This document shows, in pieces, positions 1 to 5,790 of a stretch of 5,790 nucleotides of DNA (its first letter is position 1; the number at the start of each line of letters is the position of its first letter). The translations under genes were made by a program, and so were the position numbers. The notes below the pieces were generated by a model, which worked only from the letters and a program-made list of their open reading frames with translations, did not search any database and was not told the origin of the DNA. Origin of the DNA: Bacteroidota bacterium (GTDB lineage: Bacteria > Bacteroidota > Bacteroidia > M30B66); assembly GCA_020438185.1 (NCBI GenBank), contig JAGQVC010000125.1, positions 1 to 5,790 of the forward strand. The letters run 5' to 3'.

Positions 1-2
1 TT

Positions 3-1052
3 GAATATCTCAAACCTGATGTAGTTGGATTAAATGAATTGACCGATGTGTCAGCTTATGATTCAATTGCTGCAGCCTGTGAATCGGAATGGGCTTTCGG
101 GCCGTGGTACCCGGACGCAGACATTAGTAACGGCGTGATGTATAACCCTTCAAAACTGGGTCTGGCATCCTCTTTTGCTTTTCAGACTTTGCCGAGGAAA
201 ACACATGTGTATAAATTCTATTTTATTAATCAGAATTTTAATTTGTACCCGGATACGGTTTATCTGACATTTTTATCGGTTCATTTTAAATCTTCGCAGG
301 GCAGCACCAATGAAAATACCCGCTTAATACAGGCGACAGATATTTACGATTATATCCGGGTTTTTCATCCATCTAACCTGGCATTGAGCGGCGATTACAA
401 CCTGTATACATCATCTGAACCTGCGTACCAGAAATTAATTGATTCCGGTGCAGACAGACTGGACGATCCGATTAACCGACCCGGCAACTGGAACAATAAT
501 TCAAGCTTCGCTGATATTCACACTCAAAGTCCCCGAACAACTTCGTTTGATGGCGGTGTAACCGGCGGCCTCGATGACCGTTTTGATTTTATTTTATTGC
601 GTCCGGAAATCATGAACGGAACCGGAGGTTTGCATTATATTAATAATACGTATCGGGTACCTGGAAACGATGGTTTGCATTTTAACCATTCAATCCTGGA
701 TTTGCCTGTTAATGAATCGGTTCCTGATTCTGTATTACAGGCATTGCATGCCATGAGCGATCATTTGCCGGTGATTCTTGATCTTGAATTTGACCCTTCT
801 CAGGTTAGTACATCCCTTGGTACGAAATTAAATCAGGAATGCGATGTTTATCAATTAATAAATATGATTGACGAAAATCCGGAATACTCTGTTGGAGCAG
901 TTGACCTGAGTGGGAGGGAAGTGGATCTGCGAAATATTATAAAAAACAGAATTAGCGGTTTTTATTTTGTTTCAGCAAAATGTAATTCTGTTAAATCAAC
1001 TTATTTTAAGTTGCAAATTACCCCTTCGGGTGATTTGTTATTTTCACATTAA
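3..1052 (+). CDS. Secreted endonuclease/exonuclease/phosphatase family protein, 5' end missing, probable T9SS cargo
   Basis: The frame is open to the left edge, so the start and any signal peptide lie outside; 349 codons are visible. A TTG at 39-41 could be mistaken for a start, but the codons before it already encode the first EEP motif (KPDVVGLNE, with the metal-binding Glu at residue 12). Further EEP motifs follow in order: SVHF (His94), GDYN (residues 130-133, nt 390-401), GLDDRFDFIL (about 189-198) and SDHLPV (252-257, nt 756-773, the catalytic Asp-His pair). This is a complete DNase I-like active site, so metal-dependent phosphodiester or phosphoester hydrolysis is expected; the substrate is unknown. 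Residues about 280-340 (VDLSGREV ... ISGFYFVSAK ... YFKLQI) resemble the beta-rich type A sorting domain of type IX secretion, implying export to the surface or medium. The 3' end overlaps the convergent S4 gene by 35 bp. Family is confident; the sorting domain is divergent and less certain. Confidence 0.88.
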   Translation, partial: EYLKPDVVGLNELTDVSAYDSIAAACESEWAFGPWYPDADISNGVMYNPSKLGLASSFAFQTLPRKTHVYKFYFINQNFNLYPDTVYLTFLSVHFKSSQGSTNENTRLIQATDIYDYIRVFHPSNLALSGDYNLYTSSEPAYQKLIDSGADRLDDPINRPGNWNNNSSFADIHTQSPRTTSFDGGVTGGLDDRFDFILLRPEIMNGTGGLHYINNTYRVPGNDGLHFNHSILDLPVNESVPDSVLQALHAMSDHLPVILDLEFDPSQVSTSLGTKLNQECDVYQLINMIDENPEYSVGAVDLSGREVDLRNIIKNRISGFYFVSAKCNSVKSTYFKLQITPSGDLLFSH

Positions 1053-1242
1053 ATGAATCATCAAATGTTACGGTATCGCCCGGGCGCAATTTATTGCGTT
1101 TGCGGAATTCAACCTGTCCGTTCACTTTAACAAGGCCATCTTCTATTACCTGATTTGCCTGACCACCGGTTTCGACCCAATGCATTATTTTGAGTATTTT
1201 ATTTAATTCGATGTACTCAGTATGAATTGAAAATTCGTCCAT
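1018..1242 (-). CDS. Small S4-domain RNA-binding protein (YbcJ-like)
   Basis: This 74-residue protein is essentially one S4 RNA-binding domain. The diagnostic part is GGQANQVIEDGLVKVNG (residues 26-42), followed by Arg/Lys residues at 47-51 and the KLRPGD turn (51-56). This matches the short stand-alone S4 proteins of the YbcJ type, which are usually about 70 residues, so it is full length. Such proteins are thought to bind structured RNA, possibly rRNA; the exact target is not known and no partner is encoded nearby. The ATG at 1240-1242 is preceded by an A/T-rich leader without a Shine-Dalgarno sequence. The upstream ndk gene is separated by a strong hairpin, so this gene needs its own promoter or terminator read-through; I saw no convincing TAnnTTTG box. 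Its last 35 bp overlap the end of the convergent EEP gene. Confidence 0.88.
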   Translation of the reverse strand: MDEFSIHTEYIELNKILKIMHWVETGGQANQVIEDGLVKVNGQVEFRKRNKLRPGDTVTFDDSFNVKITNHPKG

Positions 1243-1263
1243 AATTATTACTTTTTTAAATAA

Positions 1264-1292
1264 AAAAGCCGCTACGTATTGCAGCGGCTTTT
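1264..1292 (-). terminator. Rho-independent terminator of ndk, possibly bidirectional
   Basis: A perfect 10-bp stem (AAAAGCCGCT at 1264-1273 pairing with AGCGGCTTTT at 1283-1292) encloses a 9-nt loop. On the minus strand it starts 16 nt after the ndk stop and runs into a T-rich stretch (TTTTTTATTT), the classic layout for ending ndk transcription. On the plus strand the stem also ends in TTTT, so it may additionally stop read-through from the EEP gene after it has crossed the S4 gene in antisense. Confidence 0.85.
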
Positions 1293-1308
1293 AAACTATT
1301 TTATTTAT

Positions 1309-1728
1309 TTAGAAACGCTCTAACTGAGAAAAGAAAAAGCTTCCTTCAATCAGTGCATTCTCGTCGCTGTCGGAACCATGAACAGCATTTGCTTCGATTG
1401 ACTTCGCAAACAAGGCACGGATGGTACCTGGCGCAGCTTTGGCAGGGTCAGTTGCTCCGATTAAATCGCGGAAATCAGCAACGGCGTTATCTTTCTCAAG
1501 AATAGCAGCTACAATTGGTCCTGATGACATGTATTTTACCAAATCACCATAAAAAGGACGCTCTTTGTGAACAGCATAAAACTGACCTGCACTTTCGGAA
1601 TTCAGTTTAGTGTATTTCATAGCCAGGATGCGAAATCCGGCCTCATTAATTTTCTGAAGAATTGCTCCGATGTTGTTAGATTCAACAGCATCCGGTTTAA
1701 TCATTGTAAATGTTACTTTACCAGCCAT
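1309..1728 (-). CDS. ndk: Nucleoside diphosphate kinase
   Basis: The enzyme transfers the gamma phosphate from ATP to nucleoside diphosphates through a phosphohistidine intermediate, balancing cytoplasmic NTP and dNTP pools. The 139-residue product is the normal length for the family. Visible hallmarks are TFTMIKPDAV near the N-terminus (Lys11), HKERPFYGDL (54-63), GATDP (91-95), GTIRA with Arg104, and the active-site signature NAVHGSDS with catalytic His117. I chose the ATG at 1726-1728 (MAGKVTF). The frame stays open to an upstream TTG at 1756-1758, but that codon lies inside a candidate -7 promoter box and the extra ten residues are not typical of the family. The gene appears to be transcribed alone, between its own promoter and the hairpin terminator at 1264-1292. 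Confidence 0.97.
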   Translation of the reverse strand: MAGKVTFTMIKPDAVESNNIGAILQKINEAGFRILAMKYTKLNSESAGQFYAVHKERPFYGDLVKYMSSGPIVAAILEKDNAVADFRDLIGATDPAKAAPGTIRALFAKSIEANAVHGSDSDENALIEGSFFFSQLERF

Positions 1729-1755
1729 GGTTTTTTTGTTTTGATTTTTCGGGCG

Positions 1756-1763
1756 CAAAAATA
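1756..1763 (-). promoter_or_regulatory. Candidate -7 promoter box of ndk (TATTTTTG)
   Basis: Read on the minus strand the sequence is TATTTTTG, a perfect match to the Bacteroidota -7 motif TAnnTTTG, ending 27 nt before the ndk ATG. This would give a leader of about 20 nt. No good TTTG-type -33 element is seen at the usual distance; the nearest upstream TTG is 31 nt away, which is too far. The box is flanked by a 6-bp inverted repeat (1750-1755 and 1775-1780). Confidence 0.5.
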
Positions 1764-1817
1764 GAAAAGAAAATCGCCCGCAGGTGAATTAAGTCAATTT
1801 TTTAAAAAATGAGCTGC

Positions 1818-2594
1818 TCAGGGTTTCCTGTTTTTCCAGTATCTAACGAAGGCTTCGCGATCCTTAATTTGCAGATAAGCAATACCGGCCCCCAGAAACA
1901 GATCCATAGAATTGGGCACTTCGGGGAAATTATAAATACGGGTTAAGTACCCTTTTTTGGCAGCAACCTTAACCCCCGAATTAAAACTGTGATATTGCAT
2001 ATTGGGCATTGCTCCCAAACCTGACCAATCGTAAATTTTTCTGAAATTCAGGCCGCAAAGGCCCGAAAATTCAGGCATGCTGACATCAGGTAATTCATTA
2101 AAGGGAACTTCCTGAAAAATAAAATCTGACTGATGTTTGTATTCGAAAGCCTTTCCATTTTTTGTTGCTGCAATTAATCTCACCGCTCTTTTTATCACCG
2201 TACCGGTGGATTTTTCGCTAAGCATTTCATGGTACTTGCCGAGCAAGGTTTCGAGTGCCTTAAGTGTGAGTTCCTCATCCGACCGGATCTCAAGAACCAG
2301 AATAAACTCGTCCTTGTATCCGGGATAAATCATCCCGCCACCGGCGGAAGCCTTTGCCTTTAATGGAATTAAATACATTTCTTCGAGCGATTTGGAACCG
2401 CAGGAAAGACTGCCATCCTTTTTTAAGTTAAGAGATGCGGTTACACCTGCAAAATGTAGTTCGATTGCATTGGTTAGCGGGTGTTTGTGCGCATGGTCAT
2501 CTTCGGCAATTGCGTGGTCAAGCATGCTTCCCTGCGCCAGCAGGTTAGAATAAAACACTACCGCCAATAGAAATAAAATTGCGTTTTTAAGCAT
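1818..2594 (-). CDS. Exported protein of unknown family, 258 aa
   Basis: I do not recognise this protein. It begins with a clear Sec signal peptide: Lys3, a hydrophobic core (AILFLLAVVF), then a likely signal peptidase I site after NLLA (residue 20), so it should be periplasmic or exported. The mature N-terminus carries a short acidic/histidine cluster (EDDHAHKH, 31-38) that could bind metal, although this is speculative. The middle has a glycine run (ASAGGGMIYPGYKDEF, 82-97) and an amphipathic charged stretch (about 104-130). Two cysteines remain after processing (65 and 180). The C-terminal third is aromatic and glycine rich (IYDWSGLGAMPNMQYHSF, then DLFLGAGIAYL) and ends in a basic RYWKNRKP tail. 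There are no membrane helices after the signal and no sorting domain. It starts 9 nt after the aldo/keto reductase stop, so it is probably the last gene of that operon. Confidence 0.8.
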   Translation of the reverse strand: MLKNAILFLLAVVFYSNLLAQGSMLDHAIAEDDHAHKHPLTNAIELHFAGVTASLNLKKDGSLSCGSKSLEEMYLIPLKAKASAGGGMIYPGYKDEFILVLEIRSDEELTLKALETLLGKYHEMLSEKSTGTVIKRAVRLIAATKNGKAFEYKHQSDFIFQEVPFNELPDVSMPEFSGLCGLNFRKIYDWSGLGAMPNMQYHSFNSGVKVAAKKGYLTRIYNFPEVPNSMDLFLGAGIAYLQIKDREAFVRYWKNRKP

Positions 2595-2603
2595 GAATTA
2601 ATT

Positions 2604-3638
2604 TTATCTGAAATACTCTTTTCGGTGGTTAATTACATCGTTATAACGGCCTGCAAATAATACATCGTGCACGCCATCGGTCTGCAAAAATTCATGTGGA
2701 AAACCAAGTGTAATTTTACTTATTTCATTCAACTCCTGCATTTCTGCTTCCGGAATTTCGAACCCTATGCAGCGCAAACTATCTTCTAATTGAGCCTGAA
2801 TACGGGCACCTATTATGGGAATAATGACCTGTTCCCGCTGACGAGTCCATTGAATTGCAACCATAGCCGGACTGGCATCCAATTTTTGAGCTATTTCAAC
2901 CACTTTGGCAGCAATATCCAAAGCGCGTTCACTACGTCGTTCGCTGTTTTCTTTTACCCGGCCACTGTCATTTTTAAGGTATTTTCCGGTGAGAGCACCG
3001 CCTGCAAGCGGAGCCCAGGGAGTAACTGCCAGGTCCAATGCTTTTGCCATGGGCAACAAATCGGCTTCGGGACTTCGCTGAAGCAGATTGTATTCAACCT
3101 GAAGGGCTGCAAATTCTGACCAGCCACGCAGTTCAGCCAGTGTATTGCATCTCGAAACCATCCACGCAGGCGTGTCGCTTACACCGATATAATGGACGAT
3201 TCCTCTTGAGATAAGGTCATCCAGACCACGCATCACTTCTTCAGGTTGTGTGGTAAAATCCCAGGCATGAATCCATAGCAAATCAATGTATTCAGTTTTC
3301 AGCCTTTCGAGGCTCTGACGAACCGAACGCATCAAATTTTTACGGTGGTTACCTGCAAAATTAGGATCACCGTTGAGATCCTTGAGTGCATATTTAGTTG
3401 CCAGAACAAAATGGTCACGTTGTGAGGCAATCATTTCGCCCAACCATTTTTCGCTTGTGCCTTCGGTGTACCGGTTCGCCGTATCGACAAAATTTCCGCC
3501 GGCAGAGGCGTAAGTATCGAATACCTGCTGACTTTGTTCGCGGTCAGATCCCCAACCCCATTCAAGCCCGAAGGTCATTGTGCCAAGGCACAATTCTGAC
3601 ACCCGCAAGCCACTGTTTCCTAATAATTTGTATTTCAT
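2604..3638 (-). CDS. Aldo/keto reductase
   Basis: This is a complete 344-residue member of the aldo/keto reductase superfamily: cytoplasmic TIM-barrel enzymes that reduce aldehydes or ketones to alcohols with NAD(P)H. The N-terminus (LGNSGLRVSELCLGTMTFG) is typical. The catalytic tetrad is intact: Asp52 and Tyr57 in NFVDTANRYTEGTSE, Lys82 in LATKY, and His124 in LLWIHAWD. Cofactor-contacting segments are also present: GVSD (152-155), QVEYNLLQR (180-188) and IPIIGAR (273-279). The length and the WGWGSD segment suit the larger bacterial members related to YghZ-type and other general reductases; the substrate cannot be told from sequence. No signal peptide is present. The ATG lies 1 nt after the stop of the upstream secreted-protein gene and the 258-aa gene follows 9 nt downstream, so translational coupling within one operon is likely. 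Confidence 0.95.
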   Translation of the reverse strand: MKYKLLGNSGLRVSELCLGTMTFGLEWGWGSDREQSQQVFDTYASAGGNFVDTANRYTEGTSEKWLGEMIASQRDHFVLATKYALKDLNGDPNFAGNHRKNLMRSVRQSLERLKTEYIDLLWIHAWDFTTQPEEVMRGLDDLISRGIVHYIGVSDTPAWMVSRCNTLAELRGWSEFAALQVEYNLLQRSPEADLLPMAKALDLAVTPWAPLAGGALTGKYLKNDSGRVKENSERRSERALDIAAKVVEIAQKLDASPAMVAIQWTRQREQVIIPIIGARIQAQLEDSLRCIGFEIPEAEMQELNEISKITLGFPHEFLQTDGVHDVLFAGRYNDVINHRKEYFR

Positions 3639-3639
3639 T

Positions 3640-5058
3640 TTACTGGGCTGGACTGAGTTTGAATCTTTGTTTTTCTATAGCTTCCTCACCTTTCAACTCA
3701 CTCAGAACCAGAAATCCTGCGTAAGCAGCACGTAACTCGCTCATTTGAATAACAACCTGATTGGCGCCTTTCTTCAGTTCAAGCTTTTTTATGAGTGCAA
3801 GCTTTTCGCCATTGGCTTCAAAATGAAGGCTGGCTGCATTTTTCGATGGGTTAAAAATATCCAGAAATATCGAATCACCTTTTATTGCAACTTCTTCAAA
3901 ATGCAGGTCCTTGTTTTTGTCGGCTTTTGACTGATGCCCTGAGTTATAATCTCCGGTTTGCATATAAGTTAACTCGCCAATATATCCATCGCCTGCGTCT
4001 TTCCACGGAATTGGAAATTCCGGAACGTAAACTATTCTTGAAGGCACAGCAGAATTCCAGTAACTCATTGTAGACAAGCTTTTTGACTTTTCATCGCCTT
4101 GTGATTGCCAGTAGGCTTCAATCTGAGGTCCGGATAAATCAAGTGCAGGAATAAACGGGTGCATGCGAATAGGGGTATCAAACGGCAGTATTTTCAAATC
4201 CGGCGTGTACGCCGAATCTTTTAAGAAGACCTGCCCGTCAGTGATACAGTAACCTTCGGTAATAAGAAAGGTACCCCGATGTCTGTCATAGATTGTGGAG
4301 CTTTTAATATCGGTGCTGTAACGTTCGAATGCCAGTTCGGAGGGAACGATTCCCGGCAGCACTTTGATATGCATAAGCTGAACAGGTTCATATGTAAATT
4401 CAAGTTTATCCAGATCGAGTTGTCTGGCTTTGAACGTGATTTGCATCTCGTCCCCGGGTTTCAATTTCGTATTCAATGGTCTGATTGGTTCCATTTTATT
4501 AAGCCCCGCCAGTATTGAATTATATAGTTCCCCAAAGAGATATCTGCGTTCATAGAGCGAGCCGCATTCTACTTCAACCAGGTTGAATTCAGGCTTGAAA
4601 ATGAGGTAATGCGTAGTGTCTTCCCGCAGCGTATATTTTTCGGTTGCAGGTAGTTTATCTGATGCTCTGGGGATTAACTGGCGAACCACAGTGCCGGATT
4701 TACCGGCTATTACACCGACAGAAGACTCCGAATTGCGATCAAATCTTGAAGTTAAGGTATCATTTCGAACCAGAGAAATAACGCCGTTTTTATCAGTCAT
4801 TTTTTTAAATCCGCCTGCGGTGCGATGAGACCTTTCGGAGAAGATACTGAAAGCTGTAACTGAGCTTTTTTCATCTTCATTTTCAATGGTCATTACAGAG
4901 TCTGTTTCTTCGAAATGATGCGGAAAAGCGGCAAATCTGGATTTGTTTATTACCAGCAACAGGCCACTTTTACCGAAATCTTTTAGAGGAAGGGAGCTGT
5001 ATGTTTGCGCCATCAATCCCTGAAAGCACAATAAAAACACCGGTACCAGTTTTTTCAT
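3640..5058 (-). CDS. Exported protein of unknown family, 472 aa
   Basis: I do not recognise the family. The ATG at 5056-5058 is chosen because it begins a clear signal peptide (MKKLVPVFLLCFQGLMA, cleavage likely after Ala17); the frame continues to a TTG at 5083-5085, but those extra residues precede the charged n-region and overlap a promoter-like box. The C11 in the signal lacks a proper lipobox, so this is not an obvious lipoprotein. The mature part is rich in alternating beta-strand pattern. Residues about 390-468 (GDSIFLDIFNP, KKLELKKGANQVVIQMSEL, AGFLVL, then a KQRFKL end) look like an Ig-like or sorting-domain-like beta-sandwich, but the match is too weak to call T9SS cargo. Only two cysteines remain (165, 271). 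No catalytic motif is evident. It is the first gene of the tight cluster with the aldo/keto reductase (1-nt gap) and the 258-aa exported protein. Confidence 0.82.
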   Translation of the reverse strand: MKKLVPVFLLCFQGLMAQTYSSLPLKDFGKSGLLLVINKSRFAAFPHHFEETDSVMTIENEDEKSSVTAFSIFSERSHRTAGGFKKMTDKNGVISLVRNDTLTSRFDRNSESSVGVIAGKSGTVVRQLIPRASDKLPATEKYTLREDTTHYLIFKPEFNLVEVECGSLYERRYLFGELYNSILAGLNKMEPIRPLNTKLKPGDEMQITFKARQLDLDKLEFTYEPVQLMHIKVLPGIVPSELAFERYSTDIKSSTIYDRHRGTFLITEGYCITDGQVFLKDSAYTPDLKILPFDTPIRMHPFIPALDLSGPQIEAYWQSQGDEKSKSLSTMSYWNSAVPSRIVYVPEFPIPWKDAGDGYIGELTYMQTGDYNSGHQSKADKNKDLHFEEVAIKGDSIFLDIFNPSKNAASLHFEANGEKLALIKKLELKKGANQVVIQMSELRAAYAGFLVLSELKGEEAIEKQRFKLSPAQ

Positions 5059-5063
5059 GTGTC

Positions 5064-5071
5064 CAAAGGTA
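5064..5071 (-). promoter_or_regulatory. Candidate -7 promoter box of the three-gene operon (TACCTTTG)
   Basis: The minus strand reads TACCTTTG, a perfect TAnnTTTG match. A partial -33 element (TTCG, plus-strand 5093-5096) lies 21 nt further upstream. The box ends only 5 nt before the chosen ATG at 5058, so transcription would start at or very near the start codon, giving a leaderless or nearly leaderless mRNA. This is either an unusual arrangement or a chance match. Confidence 0.45.
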
Positions 5072-5113
5072 ATTATTGATTCCAAAAGGATGCGAACAGG
5101 CTACATGATTTCA

Positions 5114-5120
5114 TATCTTG
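5114..5120 (+). promoter_or_regulatory. Possible -7 promoter box of the lipoprotein gene (TATCTTG)
   Basis: TATCTTG is a near match to TAnnTTTG (one T short) and ends 15 nt before the ATG at 5136, which would leave a leader of roughly 10 nt. No -33 TTG is present at the usual spacing. The box lies in the 77-bp divergent region shared with the operon promoter. Confidence 0.25.
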
Positions 5121-5135
5121 CGGCAAACATTGGGC

Positions 5136-5675
5136 ATGAAACACGGTAAATTTGCATTTTCAATACTTGTTGTTTTTAGTTTGATTGCAGGGTGCAAGAA
5201 AAATAAGGTTGAACCTTATTCATTTACCAAAACATACGACACCAGAGAGTTTACCGTTGATTCGAACAATGTAACGGGAACATTTTTAATTGCCGATTAT
5301 ATTGAAGAAGCAGATGTTATTCAAACGCTTGGCGACAAAGGTTTCTCTGTTTACAATTTGCAAACTGTGCGTCTTAATGAAGCAAAGCTGGAGGTTGTTT
5401 CGGCCAACCAGGATTTAAATTGCTTTACCCAATTGGAACTGCGCATTGGAAGCAGTCAAACCGGAAGTGTAGCAATTGCTACTGCTGCTTTACCCGATGA
5501 AAATAACGAAACTTCGGTTGTGTTTACCAGCGACGATGTAGAGTTGAAAGATGTTTTTCATCTTCCGGAGCTTGAGATTACTGTAAATGCTACAACAGAT
5601 TTACCCGTTCAGCCAACGCCGCTTAGGTTGAAACTAGACTTGTCATTTGATTTAAGCGCCCGTTTAGACGATTAG
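5136..5675 (+). CDS. Uncharacterised lipoprotein, 179 aa
   Basis: The N-terminus is a standard lipoprotein signal: MKHGKFAFSILVVF followed by the lipobox SLIAGC, giving a lipidated Cys20 and then KKNK. Basic residues straight after the cysteine, rather than an acidic surface-export pattern, mean that surface display is not clearly indicated. I chose the ATG at 5136; an in-frame TTG at 5118 would push the signal inwards and overlaps the promoter-like box. The mature 159 residues show alternating hydrophobic strands (LNEAKLEVVSA, TQLELRIGS, PELEITVNA, TPLRLKLDLSFDLSA), suggesting an all-beta sandwich-type domain. It has one further Cys (96), no catalytic motif and no recognised family. It is transcribed divergently from the three-gene operon, and its stop is 1 nt from the stop of a convergent partial frame at the right edge. 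Confidence 0.83.
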   Translation: MKHGKFAFSILVVFSLIAGCKKNKVEPYSFTKTYDTREFTVDSNNVTGTFLIADYIEEADVIQTLGDKGFSVYNLQTVRLNEAKLEVVSANQDLNCFTQLELRIGSSQTGSVAIATAALPDENNETSVVFTSDDVELKDVFHLPELEITVNATTDLPVQPTPLRLKLDLSFDLSARLDD

Positions 5676-5676
5676 A

Positions 5677-5790
5677 TTATTGGTTGGAAAGGGCATTTGT
5701 CCACGTACGAAAACTCTGTTCAGCTTGCAGTTTCAGCATCGTTTCACCATTTTGAGTGGCTGCGCCCCGGAGACGTCCCATTTTTAGAAA
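5677..5790 (-). CDS. Probable 3' end of a gene entering from the right edge, product unknown
   Basis: On the minus strand a frame is open from the window edge to a TAA at 5677-5679, giving 37 residues that end in LKLQAEQSFRTWTNALSNQ. The composition is protein-like and hydrophilic, ending in what looks like an amphipathic helix. An ATG at 5779-5781 could be a start, but the frame continues to the edge and a longer gene is more likely. The stop is separated from the convergent lipoprotein stop by a single nucleotide, a spacing common between convergent genes. The fragment is too short for any functional call. Confidence 0.42.
   Translation of the reverse strand, partial: FLKMGRLRGAATQNGETMLKLQAEQSFRTWTNALSNQ

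Noticed and set aside
39..41. TTG as the start of the EEP gene.
   Set aside because: The frame is open to the left edge and the upstream codons encode the first conserved EEP motif, so the gene is truncated by the window rather than starting here.
1077..1099. A 10-bp GC palindrome (CGCCCGGGCG) followed by a tight CGCAAT/ATTGCG inverted repeat.
   Set aside because: Both fall inside the S4 coding sequence over conserved codons (RNKLRPGD); the second has only a 2-nt loop, so coding constraint explains them.
1729..1758. Ten-residue N-terminal extension of ndk from a TTG codon.
   Set aside because: The TTG lies inside a perfect TAnnTTTG promoter box, and the family normally begins just before the TFTMIKPDAV motif, which fits the internal ATG.
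1797..1820. Possible terminator after the 258-aa gene: TGAGCAGCTCA followed by TTTTTT on the minus strand.
   Set aside because: The stem is only four to five base pairs with a 1-3 nt loop and includes the stop codon; the adjacent A/T palindrome adds little stability. Too weak to list as a terminator.
2790..4828. Several plus-strand open frames of 60 to 109 codons opposite the reductase and the 472-aa protein gene.
   Set aside because: They lie wholly antisense to well-supported genes, have no recognisable motifs and lack promoter-like boxes; they are shadows of the coding strand.
1..5790. Search for CRISPR repeats, insertion-sequence ends, tRNA-like cloverleaves, phage or defence genes and toxin-antitoxin pairs.
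   Set aside because: Reading both strands showed no spaced direct repeats, no transposase or integrase motifs and no tRNA-like segments; nearly all sequence is explained by the listed genes.

Overview
The window looks like a chromosomal stretch from a member of the Bacteroidota. The evidence is: moderate to low GC with A/T-rich gaps; a secreted endonuclease/exonuclease/phosphatase (EEP) protein ending in a domain that resembles a type IX secretion (T9SS) sorting signal; weak or absent Shine-Dalgarno sequences; and perfect matches to the Bacteroidota -7 promoter motif TAnnTTTG ahead of ndk and ahead of the large minus-strand operon. I cannot name a genus.

Layout. Positions 3-1052 (+) hold the 3' part of a secreted EEP-family protein whose start lies outside the window. 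Its end overlaps the convergent small S4 RNA-binding protein gene (1018-1242, -) by 35 bp. A strong hairpin terminator (1264-1292) separates that gene from ndk (1309-1728, -), which has its own candidate promoter. Next comes a tight three-gene minus-strand cluster, read from 5058 down to 1818: a 472-aa secreted protein of unknown family, an aldo/keto reductase (1-nt gap), and a 258-aa secreted protein of unknown family (9-nt gap). A 77-bp divergent intergenic region carries the cluster's candidate promoter and the start of an uncharacterised lipoprotein gene (5136-5675, +). The last 115 bp contain a reading frame on the minus strand, open to the window edge, that is probably the 3' end of another gene.

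How the genes fit together. ndk and the S4 protein are housekeeping-type genes. The EEP protein is probably exported across the outer membrane to act on extracellular DNA or phosphoesters. The three-gene cluster is the least understood part: a normally cytoplasmic NADPH-type oxidoreductase lies between two exported proteins that I cannot assign. The lipoprotein starts divergently from the same short intergenic region. Tight spacing suggests co-transcription, but no shared pathway can be read from the sequence.

I found no tRNA or rRNA genes, insertion sequences, CRISPR arrays, phage genes, toxin-antitoxin pairs or recognisable defence systems. Most of the window is ordinary Bacteroidota gene content; the uncharacterised secreted proteins and the gene-end overlap deserve the closest look.
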